Part shown: piece after piece, positions 23,960 through 37,688 of the stretch
Layout of the letters: each line of letters opens with the position of its first letter
How positions within the stretch are numbered: the stretch's first letter is position 1
Assembly (NCBI GenBank): GCA_964007475.1
Contig: OZ023273.1
Span: 110,916,485 to 110,980,484, forward strand
From: Hybos culiciformis
Taxonomy: Eukaryota > Arthropoda > Insecta > Diptera > Hybotidae
Direction: 5' to 3'
Length of the DNA stretch: 64,000 bases
The notes under the pieces: model-generated
Told to the model about the DNA's origin: nothing
Databases searched by the model: none
What the model saw: the letters and a program-made list of their open reading frames with translations, nothing else
Translations under genes and position numbers: made by a program

Positions 23960-24447
23960 TAGTAGATTGAAACACATGTTAAGAAAATTCATCGACTGAT
24001 CGAATGGCCGCTTTTTAGAAAAAAAAAAAATAGCCGCGTATTTTTTTATTGGTTCTTTTTTTTTTTTTTTGTTTGCTCAGAGGGAAAATATAGATTAGCT
24101 CAGAGGGAAAATATAGATTTTTAGCATTATAAACTAAGCTTTGTTTGACATTGATATGATGCATGTGAGAGGTATACATTTGCAATTTTTTTTTTTTTTT
24201 TTGGTATTTGTCTGTTTGAAATATTGTGAGTGTGAGTGATATTATTTTTGTTTATAGTATTACGCAGTTCAAAATGAAGAATGTAAATACAATATAGAGC
24301 AATGTAAATACAATTTACATCACAGGGAAATGTAAATACAATTTACATTCCTCTATAATTGCATGTGTATTGATGCATGTAATGGAGCATTTACCGAGCT
24401 AAATTTGCGAATGTAAATACAACTTACCGAAGCCATGCGCATTAAAA
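23960..24447 (+). mobile_element. Composite foldback element, copy 4, lacking the giant hairpin
   Basis: Starts TAGTAGATTGAAACACATGT as in the other copies, but the hairpin is replaced by unrelated sequence that includes a 24-bp tandem duplication of GCTCAGAGGGAAAATATAGA (about 24074-24120). It rejoins the family at GTGAGAGGTATACATTTGCA and continues to a CATGTAATGGAGCATTTACC stretch and the GCGCATTAAAA end. Confidence 0.6.
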
Positions 24448-25395
24448 ATATTTACACTTATGGAAAGGGGCTAAATTTTGGAAAATAATTAAAAACAACT
24501 ATTTCATAAGATGAATGGAGTTTAACATTTGTAGAGTCAATAAAATTAATTCTAATTTTTATGTGAGCAGCTCGAACAGAAACTATCTCAACCTTATTCT
24601 TTTAAAATTCTTATTTCTCGTATGTGGTAAGATGTTGTTTTCAAAAACGATTGAACGTTTGAAATATGACTCGCATCACGATATTGGATATACTATTTGA
24701 TTCTTCCTGTTTCAAATATAAAATTCTTAGATATATATAGTTTAAAGATATTTCGTCAAAAATGATAGCATTTTTTTTAATAGGTATAAATATCTATTCC
24801 TTGACCAAAGTTTATTTCCTAGTTTTTATTTTAGTTACCAAACCACAAAATTTAGTAATAAAAGTCTTGATTATATTTTTTAATTATTCTTCCACTTGTG
24901 AAAAGTATATTTTTGAGTGAGACATAATAGAACCTTAAATACATTTATTAAAATATTCCATTTTCTTGGAAATAATTTAATAAAAAATAAAAAATTAAAA
25001 CTAATTTGAATTATAAATATTGCTTAACTAAGTAAAAGTCCAGTTTTGCAAAAGATTAGGTGCACGAATTAATTTAAGTGCAGAATACATACACATATAG
25101 AAAACATAAGTATTCTGTAACTCCTATATGCAAAATTTTTATTGATTGATTTTAATTATAAATTTACTTAACTTAATTCTTTTTTCAATTTGCAGTAAAC
25201 ATTAAAAGTATTTTTATTAATTAAAAAATTTTTGTTTTAACAAAAATATACTTAAATTTCAGAAATTAACGTTGCAGCTTAAATAGGTGAGTTTGTTTTA
25301 TGTAATTTATTTGCTATTTCATTAACTAATAATTTTGGATGTAATCTAGCACTAACTTATTTAAAAAAAATATGTGAGTCTCGGGACACACGGAA
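24448..25395. other. AT-rich stretch, no gene recognised
   Basis: A 61-codon open + frame starting at 24515 lies here, with no splice partner or recognisable domain. It is within chance length for this composition. Confidence 0.5.
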
Positions 25396-25854
25396 GAAGT
25401 GAAACTTCATGGCAAGTAATATTTTCTGGGGGAGGCTAAATAAATATTTAAAATGGCCAAGTGCATATAAGATATGACGCCAATCGATTTTTTCGACGGC
25501 GACTAGTTGATTTTTGTCCTTCGACTGCTGCGGCCAGTCGACTTAAAATAACTTGTTTTGGGAAAAATTAAAAACCAGCGACTACTTAGAGATAAAAACA
25601 TTTAAAAATTCTAAAATACTTTTTAAGCTCAAAAAGTATAGTGGCATAATGGCTTTTAAATTATTTCAAAATGGCTAGAATTATGGCTGCATGGCAACAC
25701 TGATTGTCAGATGATTTCTACTATATTTTAAGCTGTAAACACAATTCCGGTTACAACTTATTATTAGCGACAATAATGTATGAAAAAACAGCAGCGTGGC
25801 TTAAATCATGTTTTCTTTTTGTTGCCCGAAAAGTTAAACCTAAAATAACTTTTT

Positions 25855-26150
25855 AAATATGCCTGAAAAATTTCATGTTTATTAGTACTTCTACTGAAAA
25901 GGAATTGGAATAAAAATATTCTACATGCATTGCATTAATGGAATTTAATAGCAAAAATAATTTATACTAACAACTCAATTAGTTAAAAAAAAAAAATCTG
26001 TTTTAGTTAAAAGAGCATTTTCAAATATGCCTGCAAAATTTGGCATTAGTATTTCTTCCGAAAAGTAATTGTAATAAAAATATTCCTCCTGCATTTTATT
26101 AGTGTAATTTAATGTCAAAAATAAATTACACTAACAAACTAAAAATTACA
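25855..26150. repeat. Two-unit tandem duplication, 168-bp period
   Basis: AAATATGCCTG at 25855 recurs at 26023. The two units stay alignable through TTAGTA...GAAAAG...AATAAAAATATTC to a stretch of AATTTAAT...AAAATAA. The copies are diverged, so the duplication is old. Confidence 0.75.
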
Positions 26151-26459
26151 TTAAGAAAAATTAATATCAAAAATAAATTATCTACAAAATAGGTGCATGT
26201 GGAACATTTTTATTCAGAATACATATTTGTATTCCAAAAACTTTTTGAAAATTAGCACTAATAATTAATAAATTAAATATTTGTTATTCAATAATTTAAA
26301 ATAAATTATATTTTCCTCTCAATCGAAAAAAAAATAGTATTTTCTACTTTAATTCTGAGCCAATATAGAGTAGGTTATTGCGCTAATAAGATTCATTAAG
26401 TTGCTAGCGGCTGTCGGTTTTATCATCAGCTGACACATAAATTTTTTCTTTTTTTTTTG

Positions 26460-26520
26460 CCTTTTTTTTGACAATAATCGAGGCATTTTTGACAATAAAC
26501 GAGGCATTTTTGACACTTAC
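26460..26520. repeat. Short tandem repeat, about 21 bp, 2.5 units
   Basis: TTTTTGACAATAATCGAGGCA, then TTTTTGACAATAAACGAGGCA, then TTTTTGACACTTACA. Confidence 0.8.
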
Positions 26521-26566
26521 ATTTTTTTCATTCTCAATCACAATGCCTCTAAAGAAGTTTCACTTC

Positions 26567-28764
26567 AAAAAAAAAAATTTACTTATACCATTGTGTATAT
26601 GTATAATATGAAAGACACTCTTAAGATTAATTGGTTTGAACCCATGGCATGTCAGGTGTGTAAAGTCTATATCACATTTTTTATAATAATAATTGCACAT
26701 CTTATAGTTTTCTTTCAGTATTATTTATACATATATCAAAACAAACTTTATATTCAGAGTTTTAATCAAAACAGTTATATTTTTATTACAAATTCAGTAT
26801 TTTTTCTATCTTTTCTATCAGAATGAACTTTTCTTTTTCGAACATTCGTAGCACACAAAATGATATGAAATCAAATTTTACTTAAACATTTTTTTATAAG
26901 GATCTTAATGTTTAACATAATGTGTTTCAAAATAATTTCCACCTACCGGGTTTAACAATTTAACATCATTATTTTTCTTAATAAAGTGGCAGCTATTTTA
27001 TTATATTAAATAAAAACAACATAAAAACCTATCATGGTTAAAAATATAATTAAAAAATAAAAGAACACACATCATTATTCCGGAAATTATTTCTTTAAAA
27101 ACTGAAATAATAAAATAAATATTACTTGGTGAAAAATTAATAATTTGATAATGCGTTGACGCACAATATTTTATGTTTAACAAGAAATATAGGTGCGACT
27201 TTTTAATACCTTTCTGTTTAGACACCTTCAAAATCACAGTTTAGCCAATCCTCAGTTAAAAAAATCCAAATAAAAATCAATTTTGATGCCATAATTTAAA
27301 AACAACAAAAAGTAGATATATGTGTACTGTATAATGTATATTTTCTTCATATCAAAAAGATATCGCCAAACATGCTTTAATCAAATATTTATCTTTTGGC
27401 CATCATCTTAATATTGGTGATATTCATAATAAAATGCTGGTTATAAACAACCAGCAAGATCCATGAAATAACTATTAAAAAAGATACAAGTATCTGATAA
27501 ATATTATTAATATCTGTGGTAAAAGAAGTAAAAATATTGTATTGGACGCAAATGGGTAATTTTTAAGCCAACTATGTGCAATTCATTAAATTATTTAAAT
27601 CTTAGTTAAAGCGAAAAGCGAAATAAAGTAAAATCAATTGATTTGCAGAATTACTCACCAACCTGTCTATAATATCAAATATGAATATTCCAAATTTTCC
27701 ATAGTGTAACATAAAAAAATTGACACGAATTTGTCACTCAAATGTGACTTATTGTACTCACGTGTATATATATATATATATTTTCTCTTCTGTTCGTATC
27801 TTCGACGCACTAAAATATTTGAAACTCAGTTTTACTAGTTCAGCTTTAAATTATTTTATTATCATAAGAAAAATTTTAACGATATTTTTGACTCTTTAAT
27901 AAATTAAAACCAAATTCTAGATTTTATTATTAAATAAAATCTTATGGCTTCATAAATCTCATATGTACGTGGTGGCTATAATAAATTTCCTTATTTTCAT
28001 CTATATTAATTTTTACATACTTTTACATACTTGAAAAGTGAAAAACTTGCACGCCGAAAGCTTAAAAATGTTTTTGTTCATCAGTTTGTTCGAAAATAAT
28101 TTAACTTATGTGTAAATATTCTCTATACATATAACACGAACATAACTAAAAAAAAAAAACATAAAAATCTGTTAATTAAATTGCATTTTGTCGTACGCAT
28201 ATCTTTTTTAACACATCAATTTTCTTTTTTTTTTAATATAAATTAGTTTTCCTCAAATTAATTTATTACATTAATTTTTGTAAACATATTATAATAATAA
28301 TAAAATTTTATGCACTTTAAATAAAAAAAAAAAAACAAATATGATTTCTTTCTTGAATAAATCCGTATTTATAATTTTTAAGATATTTTATAATGATTAG
28401 AATCAATATATGATAGTAGTTTTCATACAATTTTAAAAAGAAGTTTTAATTTGAAAAAGCATAAAAGTGGTAATAATTGAGATCGGCAATATAAACAATA
28501 ATATTTTATTGAACGTGTCATTTCTATACATAACTATGGTTTTTATATTATAATATAATATGTGATTTGAGCCAATGAATTTAACAGGAATATTTCCCTG
28601 TATTATAAATTATAATTTTTATTCCGTTTTTATTTTAACTTAATTATTTCTTTATAGAATTTTCTTTAATGCATCTTGCTTAAAAATTTCATGAGGTAAA
28701 ATTTTATTCAAAAAAAAACTGCATCAATACAAATATAAAAATAAAAAGCCTATACGTTATAGAT
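26567..28764. other. AT-rich stretch, no gene recognised
   Basis: Includes a 77-codon + frame at 26593 and a 78-codon minus frame at 27001, both with T/A-driven codons and no splice context. A short (TA) run lies near 27767-27782. A TTTATT at 28703-28708 (AATAAA on the minus strand) could serve the exon candidate that follows. Confidence 0.5.
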
Positions 28765-28851
28765 TCAAAATAAAATCCACGATCTGTTAGGATCTTCCTC
28801 AGGATCTTTCTTACGTAATGCTTGAACGTCTCTAGATTCAATATTCAAAAC
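28765..28851 (-). CDS. Candidate minus-strand terminal exon, unknown protein
   Basis: On the minus strand a splice acceptor (ACATTTTAG) is followed at once by 28 sense codons and TGA. The encoded peptide contains SRDVQALRKKDPEEDPNRSW and ends WILF. It is charged and codon-diverse, unlike the F/I/N/K/Y-rich translation of the background. Only this phase is open; the frame is closed immediately upstream by the TAG of the acceptor itself. An AATAAA lies about 57 bases past the stop. No upstream exon could be identified: a possible 72-bp intron back to a GTAAGC donor would join to a stop-containing exon. Product unknown; it could also be a relic of a retroposed or transposed gene. Confidence 0.28.
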   Translation of the reverse strand, partial: VLNIESRDVQALRKKDPEEDPNRSWILF

Positions 28852-31800
28852 CTAAAATGTAAATTTCAATTTAATAACAATTCGCAAGTACAATTTCAGA
28901 AGTGCTCAAAGCTAAATGCTTACAAAATTTTATTAACACAAAACGATTATTGTGAATTAAACTTAATTGCCAAGTATTTTCATATAACAACTATCCAATA
29001 GTCGTTTGTTAAAAGTATATATTTTTAATCGAAATTAATGAAAACAAATTTGAAGAAAATCATTGTGAAAAGGTTAGCGCCTACTGAAGTCTTGCAGTTT
29101 ATGGCAATAAAATAAATTTAAAAAAATAAATTTAAATTTATATTTATATCATGGAGGGTAAATATCAGTTAAACTGTGTACAGTGTTGATAATATCGTTA
29201 GTATTTTACGAAAATTTTTAAATACATACCATTGATTTTAAATGTGAATATACAAATTTAATGTAAAATAATTGTGTTTTACTGAATGTGTAGAAAGACT
29301 GTATCATTAAGTCATCCGCAGAATTAATTTTGATTTTAATGTTTATTATTCTTTTAATGTTTATTGTTCTTAGACAAAGGTAGGTAATTGTTTGAGTAGA
29401 TATGCCGATTAACATGTATTGTTTGGTTCAATTAAAAAGGCAATAGTGGAATAAATTATATTTTCCAGTAGGTTTAACCTTTAACATGAATGTACCACTA
29501 TTATTAATGAAATGCTGCTCTCATAAACCAATAGTGCGATTATTTATTTATTTAAAACTAAAAAATGTCAACATTGGAAAATTATAAATTTCTAAAAATC
29601 AAGAAATTTCATTTTACAAAATAAATTATTATTGTTCCAATTACGTCCGATGGTCAGTCACATTACTAAAATCGTCACAAATCATCACGGCTTTAATATT
29701 TCGCTAGAGTGAAAAATACACATCATATAGAAAAGCAATTTTATGGTTTTATTGATTTTTGATTGATGTAACTCAATTAACTTTTATTTATTAATTTTTA
29801 TGAAGAAAAGTTATCTTCAGAGTTGTTTGCATTCAGTTTCAAATTAAATTCAATTTTACTGAATATTAGCTGTTTAGTATTTATTTAATTGCAGCCATAA
29901 CTGCCAGAGGCATTATGTCTTTTTTTTTTTTTTTTGTTTTGTTTTATTTTTGGACAAACAAGTGTTAATATTTCTTGTTAATTAAAAAAAAAATTCATTG
30001 CACTGTTAAATATTATGAAAAGATTTATTGCCGTATTTAAGACTAAAGAAACATTGGTAATAAAAATCTGATGGTATAAAGGACGTACATATATGCCGTG
30101 CACAGCAAACCAGTTACTATTAAATAATTTGGTGTTAAGAAAAAAAAAAGTTATAATTTACTGGATTTGAAAATTAAATCTATATGATAAAAAATAAAAA
30201 TATTTTTTTTCCATATTTTTTTTTTATTAACTTCTGCACGAGCTGCAATTTTTTTTTTATTAAATGACTTTTCCGTTGAAATTAAAATACAAAAAAAAGA
30301 AGCAATTCTCGCATCTTAAAAGAAAAGTCGATAATTCATTGCTATTTTTTTTTAAATTTTATTTTCTTCAAAGACCACTCTTTAAAATAACATTTCTGTA
30401 AAATTAATGATCATATTTTTCAAATTGTCAAATTCAATTGTATTTAACTGCTAATCACAACAAATTAATAAACAACTATTTATCATTTTTATATATAATG
30501 TTGGTCTATGGCTATAGTTGGCCGGTTTATCTAAAATTACCAGTAGTTAAACTGATATTGAATTACCTTTTTTCATCCTTGGGTTATCTTTTTCCTAGAG
30601 CTGGTTTCATATTTTATTTCCATAATGCGTGTGCAAAAAGAAAACAAAATTCTCAATTGATATCAAAAATATTTTCCTTTTTTTTTTTTAATTTTAAATT
30701 AATTATGCAGAAGAGTTTGGATTTTGAGATATTGGGTATGATAAAATGCATCGAATGTTAATTACCAAATACTACATCATCTTCATGAACACAGCATAGT
30801 AGATCAACATTGGTTAAGATAAAGTTAAAAAAAATTATTGAAAAATGAATACTACATTATGTACAAAATTTTCAACATTCAAAAGTTAAACAAAAATTTA
30901 TAAATTGATAAAGTTATAAAATTTTTAATCATGGACATTTAAATTAATCTAACTATTTCGGATGTGGAAAATATTCAAATCTTCCTTCTTTGTACATAAA
31001 AATAATATTATTTATAATATAATTAAAAATATAATCTAATACCTTCTTCCAACCGAAAAATATTTCCGGAAAAAAATTGGACATTTCCGGATTTCCACAA
31101 AAAAATAGGTGGATACATGATGAACCGAAATACTCAAGGTTTTAACTTTTATTTTAATTAATTATCTAAAAAATGAATTAGGTTATTATTATGCAGTATA
31201 TAAATATGTTATGAAAAATTGGAAACGACTTAGAAGAATCAAAATAAAATTATATTTTTGTTCATAACATGGTTAACGTAAGTAATTTTCCAATTTCGCG
31301 TATTATTATTAACATTTTATGCAGAAAAAGAATTTAACCCATAAAATAAAAGTCCACATAACCAAATAGAGCTAAAATATTTACTATGAAATTTTTACAA
31401 CTTATACCAAAAGACTTCTTATAGTAAAAATCATCTTCTTCAGAAATTATTTATTTTTATTTTATTTTTTTTCAAAGATATCAATGTCCATATTTTAATG
31501 TGTCTGCGTCGCGAAATAATATTTATGATATAAGAAATAATAATATTTTCCATTTTTAAATTGATACGGTTTTCCTGGATTTATGTTTTGTACATAATGT
31601 ACAAATATACTACAAGGCAGTGTACATAGAAGCAATATTTTTAAGACTCACATTTTTTTAAAGAAATAAATTAACTAAGAAGCAAATCAATATTATAACT
31701 AACTTAACGCATTAGACTTACATGTATTTTTCTGCAGTAATTTGCAACGTAAATTTTAATTAAGTATAGCTTTAATTAGATATAATAATTATATTCGATT

Positions 31801-34800
31801 ATAAATAAATCATTTCCTAAACTTAACACTGTTCAAATTACTTTATTTGTGTCAATAAAGTCCCTATAAAGAAATATGTATTTCCTCGCAAGAAATAAAA
31901 ATTTTGATATTTTATGTCATTTTGAGCGAGACAGGTGTTTATAGTAAGGTACACTTAGTATGAAAACATCATAAAATTTCACACATGTACAAGTATATAA
32001 TGTAGGTATATATGTTACGTACATAATTATTTTATTTAATGATAAAACAATTATTGATTGTAAGGAGCTCCAATGATTTACATTTTAAAAAAAAAAAAAA
32101 AATTATGGAAAATAATCGAGTAAAAATTTGCATAAAATAACATGATTATTTTACTGTACATAAAACTAACATAAAATTTGTCATCATAAGGAATTTTCTT
32201 TGAAATGCCTATCCATAGGAAGATTAAAAAAAAAAACAAAAAAGAAATATATTTCTCAAGATAGGAGAATTCTTTTGACCAAAAACATTTATTTGGAATG
32301 TAAGTTGCGTTTAAATTTTATCGGTGCTGTCAACCTGTGTAACAATTTTTTTTTTGTTGGTGAACTCAAAGATGAAAAATGATAGGTTTTTTTCTGTACA
32401 ATGTTAACTTAAAGACAGCAATTTGTTTTGGGATTTTGATTTACTACCAAAGAAGAGATATTTATTTATTGTAGTATATAATAGAATAATGCATAAATAA
32501 ATTACATTAGAAGAATTTATTAGCTTTAGCATCATTATAAAATTATGTTAAAATGAAAAAAGAAACGTTGAATCTGCCAAATATTTTGGGTATGGAATTG
32601 AGTTAAAAACTAGAATCACAATTTGATTGCTGAAAAAATTTGATGTTGAGTAGAAATATCCTATTAAAATCTCAAAAAAAAGTTAACAAGAGTGACAGAA
32701 CAAAAATGAATAGCATATTCTTTGCGGCCTTCAAATTAAAGTATAACTAAAGATTATAAATTTTTTTTAAAAAAAAAGTGATTATTAAATACTCGTATTT
32801 TCGCAAATTGTCAAAAATATTTTTAAAATTATTTTATTTCATAATCAATAAGCAATTCATAACAGAAAGAAATATATAAAAAAAATTATGTACACACAAT
32901 AAAAGTAGCTACATGTCTGATTGAATCAATCTGTTTGTTTATATTAGCAATAAAAATTTTACTATTGTTAATTAATATTATTTACTAATTGATTTTGGCG
33001 CCATATTTTATATAAAAACCTTTGACACCATTAGAGGTTAATTCTTTAAAGTAATAAATATTTATATTGCACATTTAATGCTAATCAATTTTTAAACCTT
33101 TGTTGCCTTTCAAAACAATGCAATTTTACTCTGAATAAATTATTTATTTGAAATATTAACGTATTTCAAATTTGAATACTAACACATTATCTGCAAGTGT
33201 TCAAACTTTACCAACATAATTTTCTTTTTCATAATAATATGACTATATAATAATTATAATAGAATTAGTAAAATTCTAAATCTATGGGAGTAGAAAACTA
33301 GATCATTCATTATCAACATTTCTAATATAATTTTACTTTAACAAACTCAAATTATTTTAAATCACGCAATAATATTTTTTTTTAAATATTTAAATTGTGA
33401 TAAACTTTTAAAAATTCAAATGGTTCAAATTAATTTGTATAATTACCTACATTATTTCGTTTCTTTTTTTTTCAATTCGAAACAACAGAGAAACTATTAG
33501 CGCCAGCCACAAAGATAACTTTTAATGTCAAATTGTTTAATTAATCAATAAAATAATTGATTTCAATTAATTTGTTATATCTTTATGTGCGTATTTCAAT
33601 AAAAATTTATTTTCAACATGGGTAATGTTGTTTTTAAATGATGCAAAACTAGTATTTTATCAGGTATCTGTGAAAAGTGCATTCATTCGTTGGTTTCATT
33701 TTTTTTTCTAATAAAAATAATATTCTTTTTTCAATATGTACAGCGCAGTAGTGTGCTTGAACAGTGTACGCTTGAAAATAAAATGTTTGTATAGTAGCAC
33801 TTCCATGGTGCTTGTACATATTTTCAAGATATTTTTATTCATTCCATATTATTTATTTTTTATGAATTTTAAAAATTTTAAGAATATTGCTAGTGTAAAA
33901 AATACTTATATTTTATTTATTACCTCAAAGGTGTAGTTAGTTTAATCAAATTGACACTGAAGTGAATATGACCAATTATAGAATGAATATCAAAGTTAAC
34001 TTACACATTTTCATAATTAATACAATTTTTTGTGTTTTCAATGTATACTTATACAAGATTTTATATATTTCCACTTATTATACTTCCTCTTTTTAAAATT
34101 GGTACCTATAGTAATAATTGTATAATCATTCGTTCGTAGTTATTAAATTGGAGGATGAAAATCTAATTTAGGCTTTTACTTTATTTAATATAATTTGTTA
34201 AAATGGTAAATCTCAATATAAGATACTTAACCTCATTCAACTTAATATATTAGCTGATCTCAAAATATTCATTTAACATCAAATGTTTTGAACCTTATTT
34301 TAATATACAAATTAAAATTTAAAATTCTTAAAAATATTAAATTTAAATGTCATCATATTACTTTTATAAATAAGTATATGTCCATTTATGTATTTATATA
34401 AATTGGGACTTTTATGTACAATTTTTTTTTTGAATATCATCCTCATTTAGTTATGGTATTCTTATTCACACAATAAATAATCCCCATAAAGTGAAAGGTT
34501 AGGTATATTATTACTTCATATCGTATGTCGTATGTGTACATAATGTACAGCAGTTATTTTTCGCCTCAATTTTGAATTAAAAAATATATATACTATATTT
34601 CTTGGTATAAAATTTAAATCTTTTAATTGATCATGTTGATCATGACTGAAAATAAAAATTCGCAAATCATATTTAAATTCAATTAAGCTTTTAATGACAA
34701 TATGCTTCTTAAAATTTTTTATATACTCTTTAAATGTATAGTATAAAAGTAAATTTTAAAGAAGACCATTATTTAGAAACTAAGTCACTGAAAGTTCAAT

Positions 34801-36739
34801 TGAACTGATTTATTTATGATTTAATAACGATTGGGAATAAAATAATTATGAAGTGAAAGGTGAAACGACTAGGAAAAAAAAATATGTTTTCATATTTTCA
34901 ATATTTAAAATTATAAAAATCCGAAACTATTTCAGATGTTGTTTAATATATTTTTATTCTTTTTGTATGTATAATATAAATGTCAAACCATGTAATTAAC
35001 AATTTTAAAACCAAAAAAAAAAAATAAAAAATTAAATATTCAAATACCTATAGTTTATTTTTTTTTGTTAAATATTTTGCTAAATTTTAATTCAAATTAA
35101 ATTTGTTTGATTTTACTTTTATAACTTATTCAACCACATCCGACACCAACGCAATATACCAACCAATTAAAATTCCACCTTTTTTATTTTTTTATTTTTT
35201 TTGTTTTTAATTTCAAACTACAATAAGACAATATATCGAATTTTAAGCGAACTATTACTAATTTTTATTTCGTTATATGACTAAGTTGAAAGCTTTCAAC
35301 TTTATATATATATATTTCTGTCAGGTCCTAATTACAAGCGATAAATCATTGTTCATTTATAGAACAAATTGAAACAAAAAGTTTGAACTATTCAACTAGC
35401 ATGTAAAGTTATAGATTAAAACAAAAATATAAAGATAATTCATATGCATTATATAACATACCTTCATCCATTTGCATAATTTGAAATAAATAATATGTAA
35501 TTTTTTTTTTAAATATACTCCTGATAATTTGCTTTAGACCAGCTGCAACAGTTCATTTATTGAATGTTTCGTGAGTGTATTATCTATGTATAATAATAGA
35601 GCTACAATGTAAATTCTAATATATAAACACTATTTTTGGGTTTATGCGGGATGTAAATATGAAGCAATTGAATTCGTAAAAGATTAATCAATTAAATTTT
35701 TGTTGTTTTTTCGAATAAAGAAAATTTGAAAATTTGATCTGTTGAAAAAAGCCCAAAATTATAAATTAGCTACTATTTTTCACAGCTTAGGAGATTTATT
35801 ATGAATTACGATCGGTTATAAAAATCCTACTAGACTCCTAATCTCATAAGCATTATCAAAATAATGTGAAACTTTTCAATTCAAAGAGAAATACAATAAT
35901 ATCACAAATCAAAATATTTTATATTTATGTTAACCCAAACTGTTTAGTACTTATTAAGTAGTCCACGTTTATAAAATTTGTAAAATTATTGTCTGTGCAA
36001 TATTATTTTTCTTAACTAACGATTCATTTAATGTGTATATATTTATGAAATTTTATGTTTTATACAAAAAGGTTAAGGCTTTGTCAGCACGCAGATACTA
36101 TTTTTATGTCTGTTTTGTAAATACAATAATAATAAATTTTAACATTTTCAAAGAAAATAAAATAACAGTTAATTATTAAATTATTCTGATTTTATAAATA
36201 AAATTATACAAACGGCTTAGACCTATATTTATGATTGGAACCTTATTTGAAAACCAAAAAAACATAAATTTAAACTTGAAGTTATCAAAACTGATGTTAA
36301 TCATCTGCTATTAATTTGAAATTATAATAAATTTATAAAATTCACAATAATAATAATAAACTTGATGAACATCTAAATATGGAATTGATTTTTTTTTTAT
36401 TTCAATATAACAAGTTTATTTATTTATTATTAAAATCAATAAACGGTCTATTAAATTTATTATGTGATCAAATCAATTATATACCTTAATCAAAGAAAAT
36501 TATTAAACTTCCTACGATAAAAAATAATTTTTTATTAAAATTAACAAGTAATTACTATATTATCTTCTCTTTAATACACTTCTAATTTATGTAAATCAAA
36601 TTTTTTTCAATCTATAAAAAAAAAATTGTTTTCCCATTGGCAACAAAATATACATAGAGAACCCACTTTTGAAACAATGTAGAGAACTACCTTATGTGGA
36701 AAAACTATCTTACAGTTTATGTAAACTTTGATTTCACAG
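28852..36739. other. Long AT-rich stretch, no gene recognised
   Basis: About 7.9 kb without a supportable gene. The longest + frame (30438-30761, 107 codons) gives a hydrophobic product but has poly-T-driven residues, no splice context and no family I recognise. A 63-codon minus frame lies at about 30955-31135. Both are near the chance limit for this base composition. Confidence 0.5.
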
Positions 36740-36820
36740 CAATGACTTAAAACATTTTAATCTTGAAAAAGCTACTTCAGTGGAAGACGACTCTGAATAT
36801 ATATTTCGCCGATATGCTAT
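36740..36820 (+). other. Splice-flanked coding-like segment, ambiguous strand
   Basis: After a good acceptor (GATTTCACAG) the + frame gives LEKATSVEDDSEYIFRRYA with mixed codons. A GTATAA donor-like site at 36821 would join in phase to the acceptor at 37689. The same DNA read on the minus strand gives SSSTEVAFSRLKCFKSLL and then a stop; this resembles the pattern E-x-x-FS-x-LK-x-x-K of hAT transposase C-terminal dimerisation domains. It may therefore be either a + strand exon or a minus-strand transposase relic. I cannot decide. Confidence 0.2.
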
Positions 36821-37688
36821 GTATAATAACAATAAAAAACATAATAGTAATACTTTTTTTTAAATCTACATCAAAGTCAAACTTAGCATAAAGAAAGTAT
36901 GATGTTTATGCTCATAATAGGCATTGTAACTCAAAATTATAATGTCTAAAATTTAAACTTTTTTCTGCGAAAAAATTTAACAACAACACAATAATAATTT
37001 TCTGTCAATTTTCTTTTTACTTAACTTTAAAATACAAGGTGTATTATTACAATTGCCACTTTTAACGAACAATTTAAAATTAAATTATAATTATTGAAAA
37101 ATATTAAATATTGATTACTCAATACAATAATTTTTACAGAAACTTTGACAATTTTTAATCCAATGTAAAGACTTAGTTAAATTATGTAACTTATTGAACT
37201 AATACAATTTATATTTTTCTTTACGACCCAATTTGACTTACTAAAACCAAACGATTTTCTTGGGAAAATACAATAAATTTTATTTTGAACTCGTTAAATA
37301 AAATTATTTAACATTTTTTTTTTTGAAACAATATGTTGTAAATTCCAATTAATATAATAATCTAATAAATTCAGGTTTATTATTTATTTTTCTAAGACTT
37401 TCCCTGATACAACAAAAAAATAGCAAATAAATATATCAAGAATTATATAAAGAAAAATTATTTATTTAAACTTTTAACATTATTAGATCATAATCTTTTA
37501 CCACCTTAAAAGTCAAACGGTATAACTTAAAACAAAACGTCAATATTTTTTTATTTAATCTTCTTTAAATAAATCTCTTTTCATTTTATTTTTTTTTATT
37601 TTTTTTTGCTCTTTAGCATCATTTGACTAATTTCATGGCATAAATTATGTTCTCCGTTTATATATTGAAATTCATAAATTGATATTAG

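Larger units (their letters stand above)
25396..26566. mobile_element. Possible DNA-transposon relic with 13-bp inverted ends
   Basis: GAAGTGAAACTTC at 25396-25408 and its exact reverse complement GAAGTTTCACTTC at 26554-26566 bracket 1.17 kb of higher-complexity DNA. This includes a G/C-richer patch with repeated CGAC words (about 25485-25555), a two-copy tandem duplication with a 168-bp period and a 21-bp tandem repeat. No convincing target duplication and no transposase are visible, so the element call is tentative. Confidence 0.35.

Noticed and set aside
30438..30761. 107-codon + frame, hydrophobic product
   Set aside because: Near the chance maximum for this composition, ends driven by poly-T and poly-A, no recognised receptor or transporter motif and no splice context.
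30955..31135. 63-codon minus frame with repeated TTTCCGGA in its DNA
   Set aside because: About 25 frames of this length are expected by chance in the window; no family recognised.
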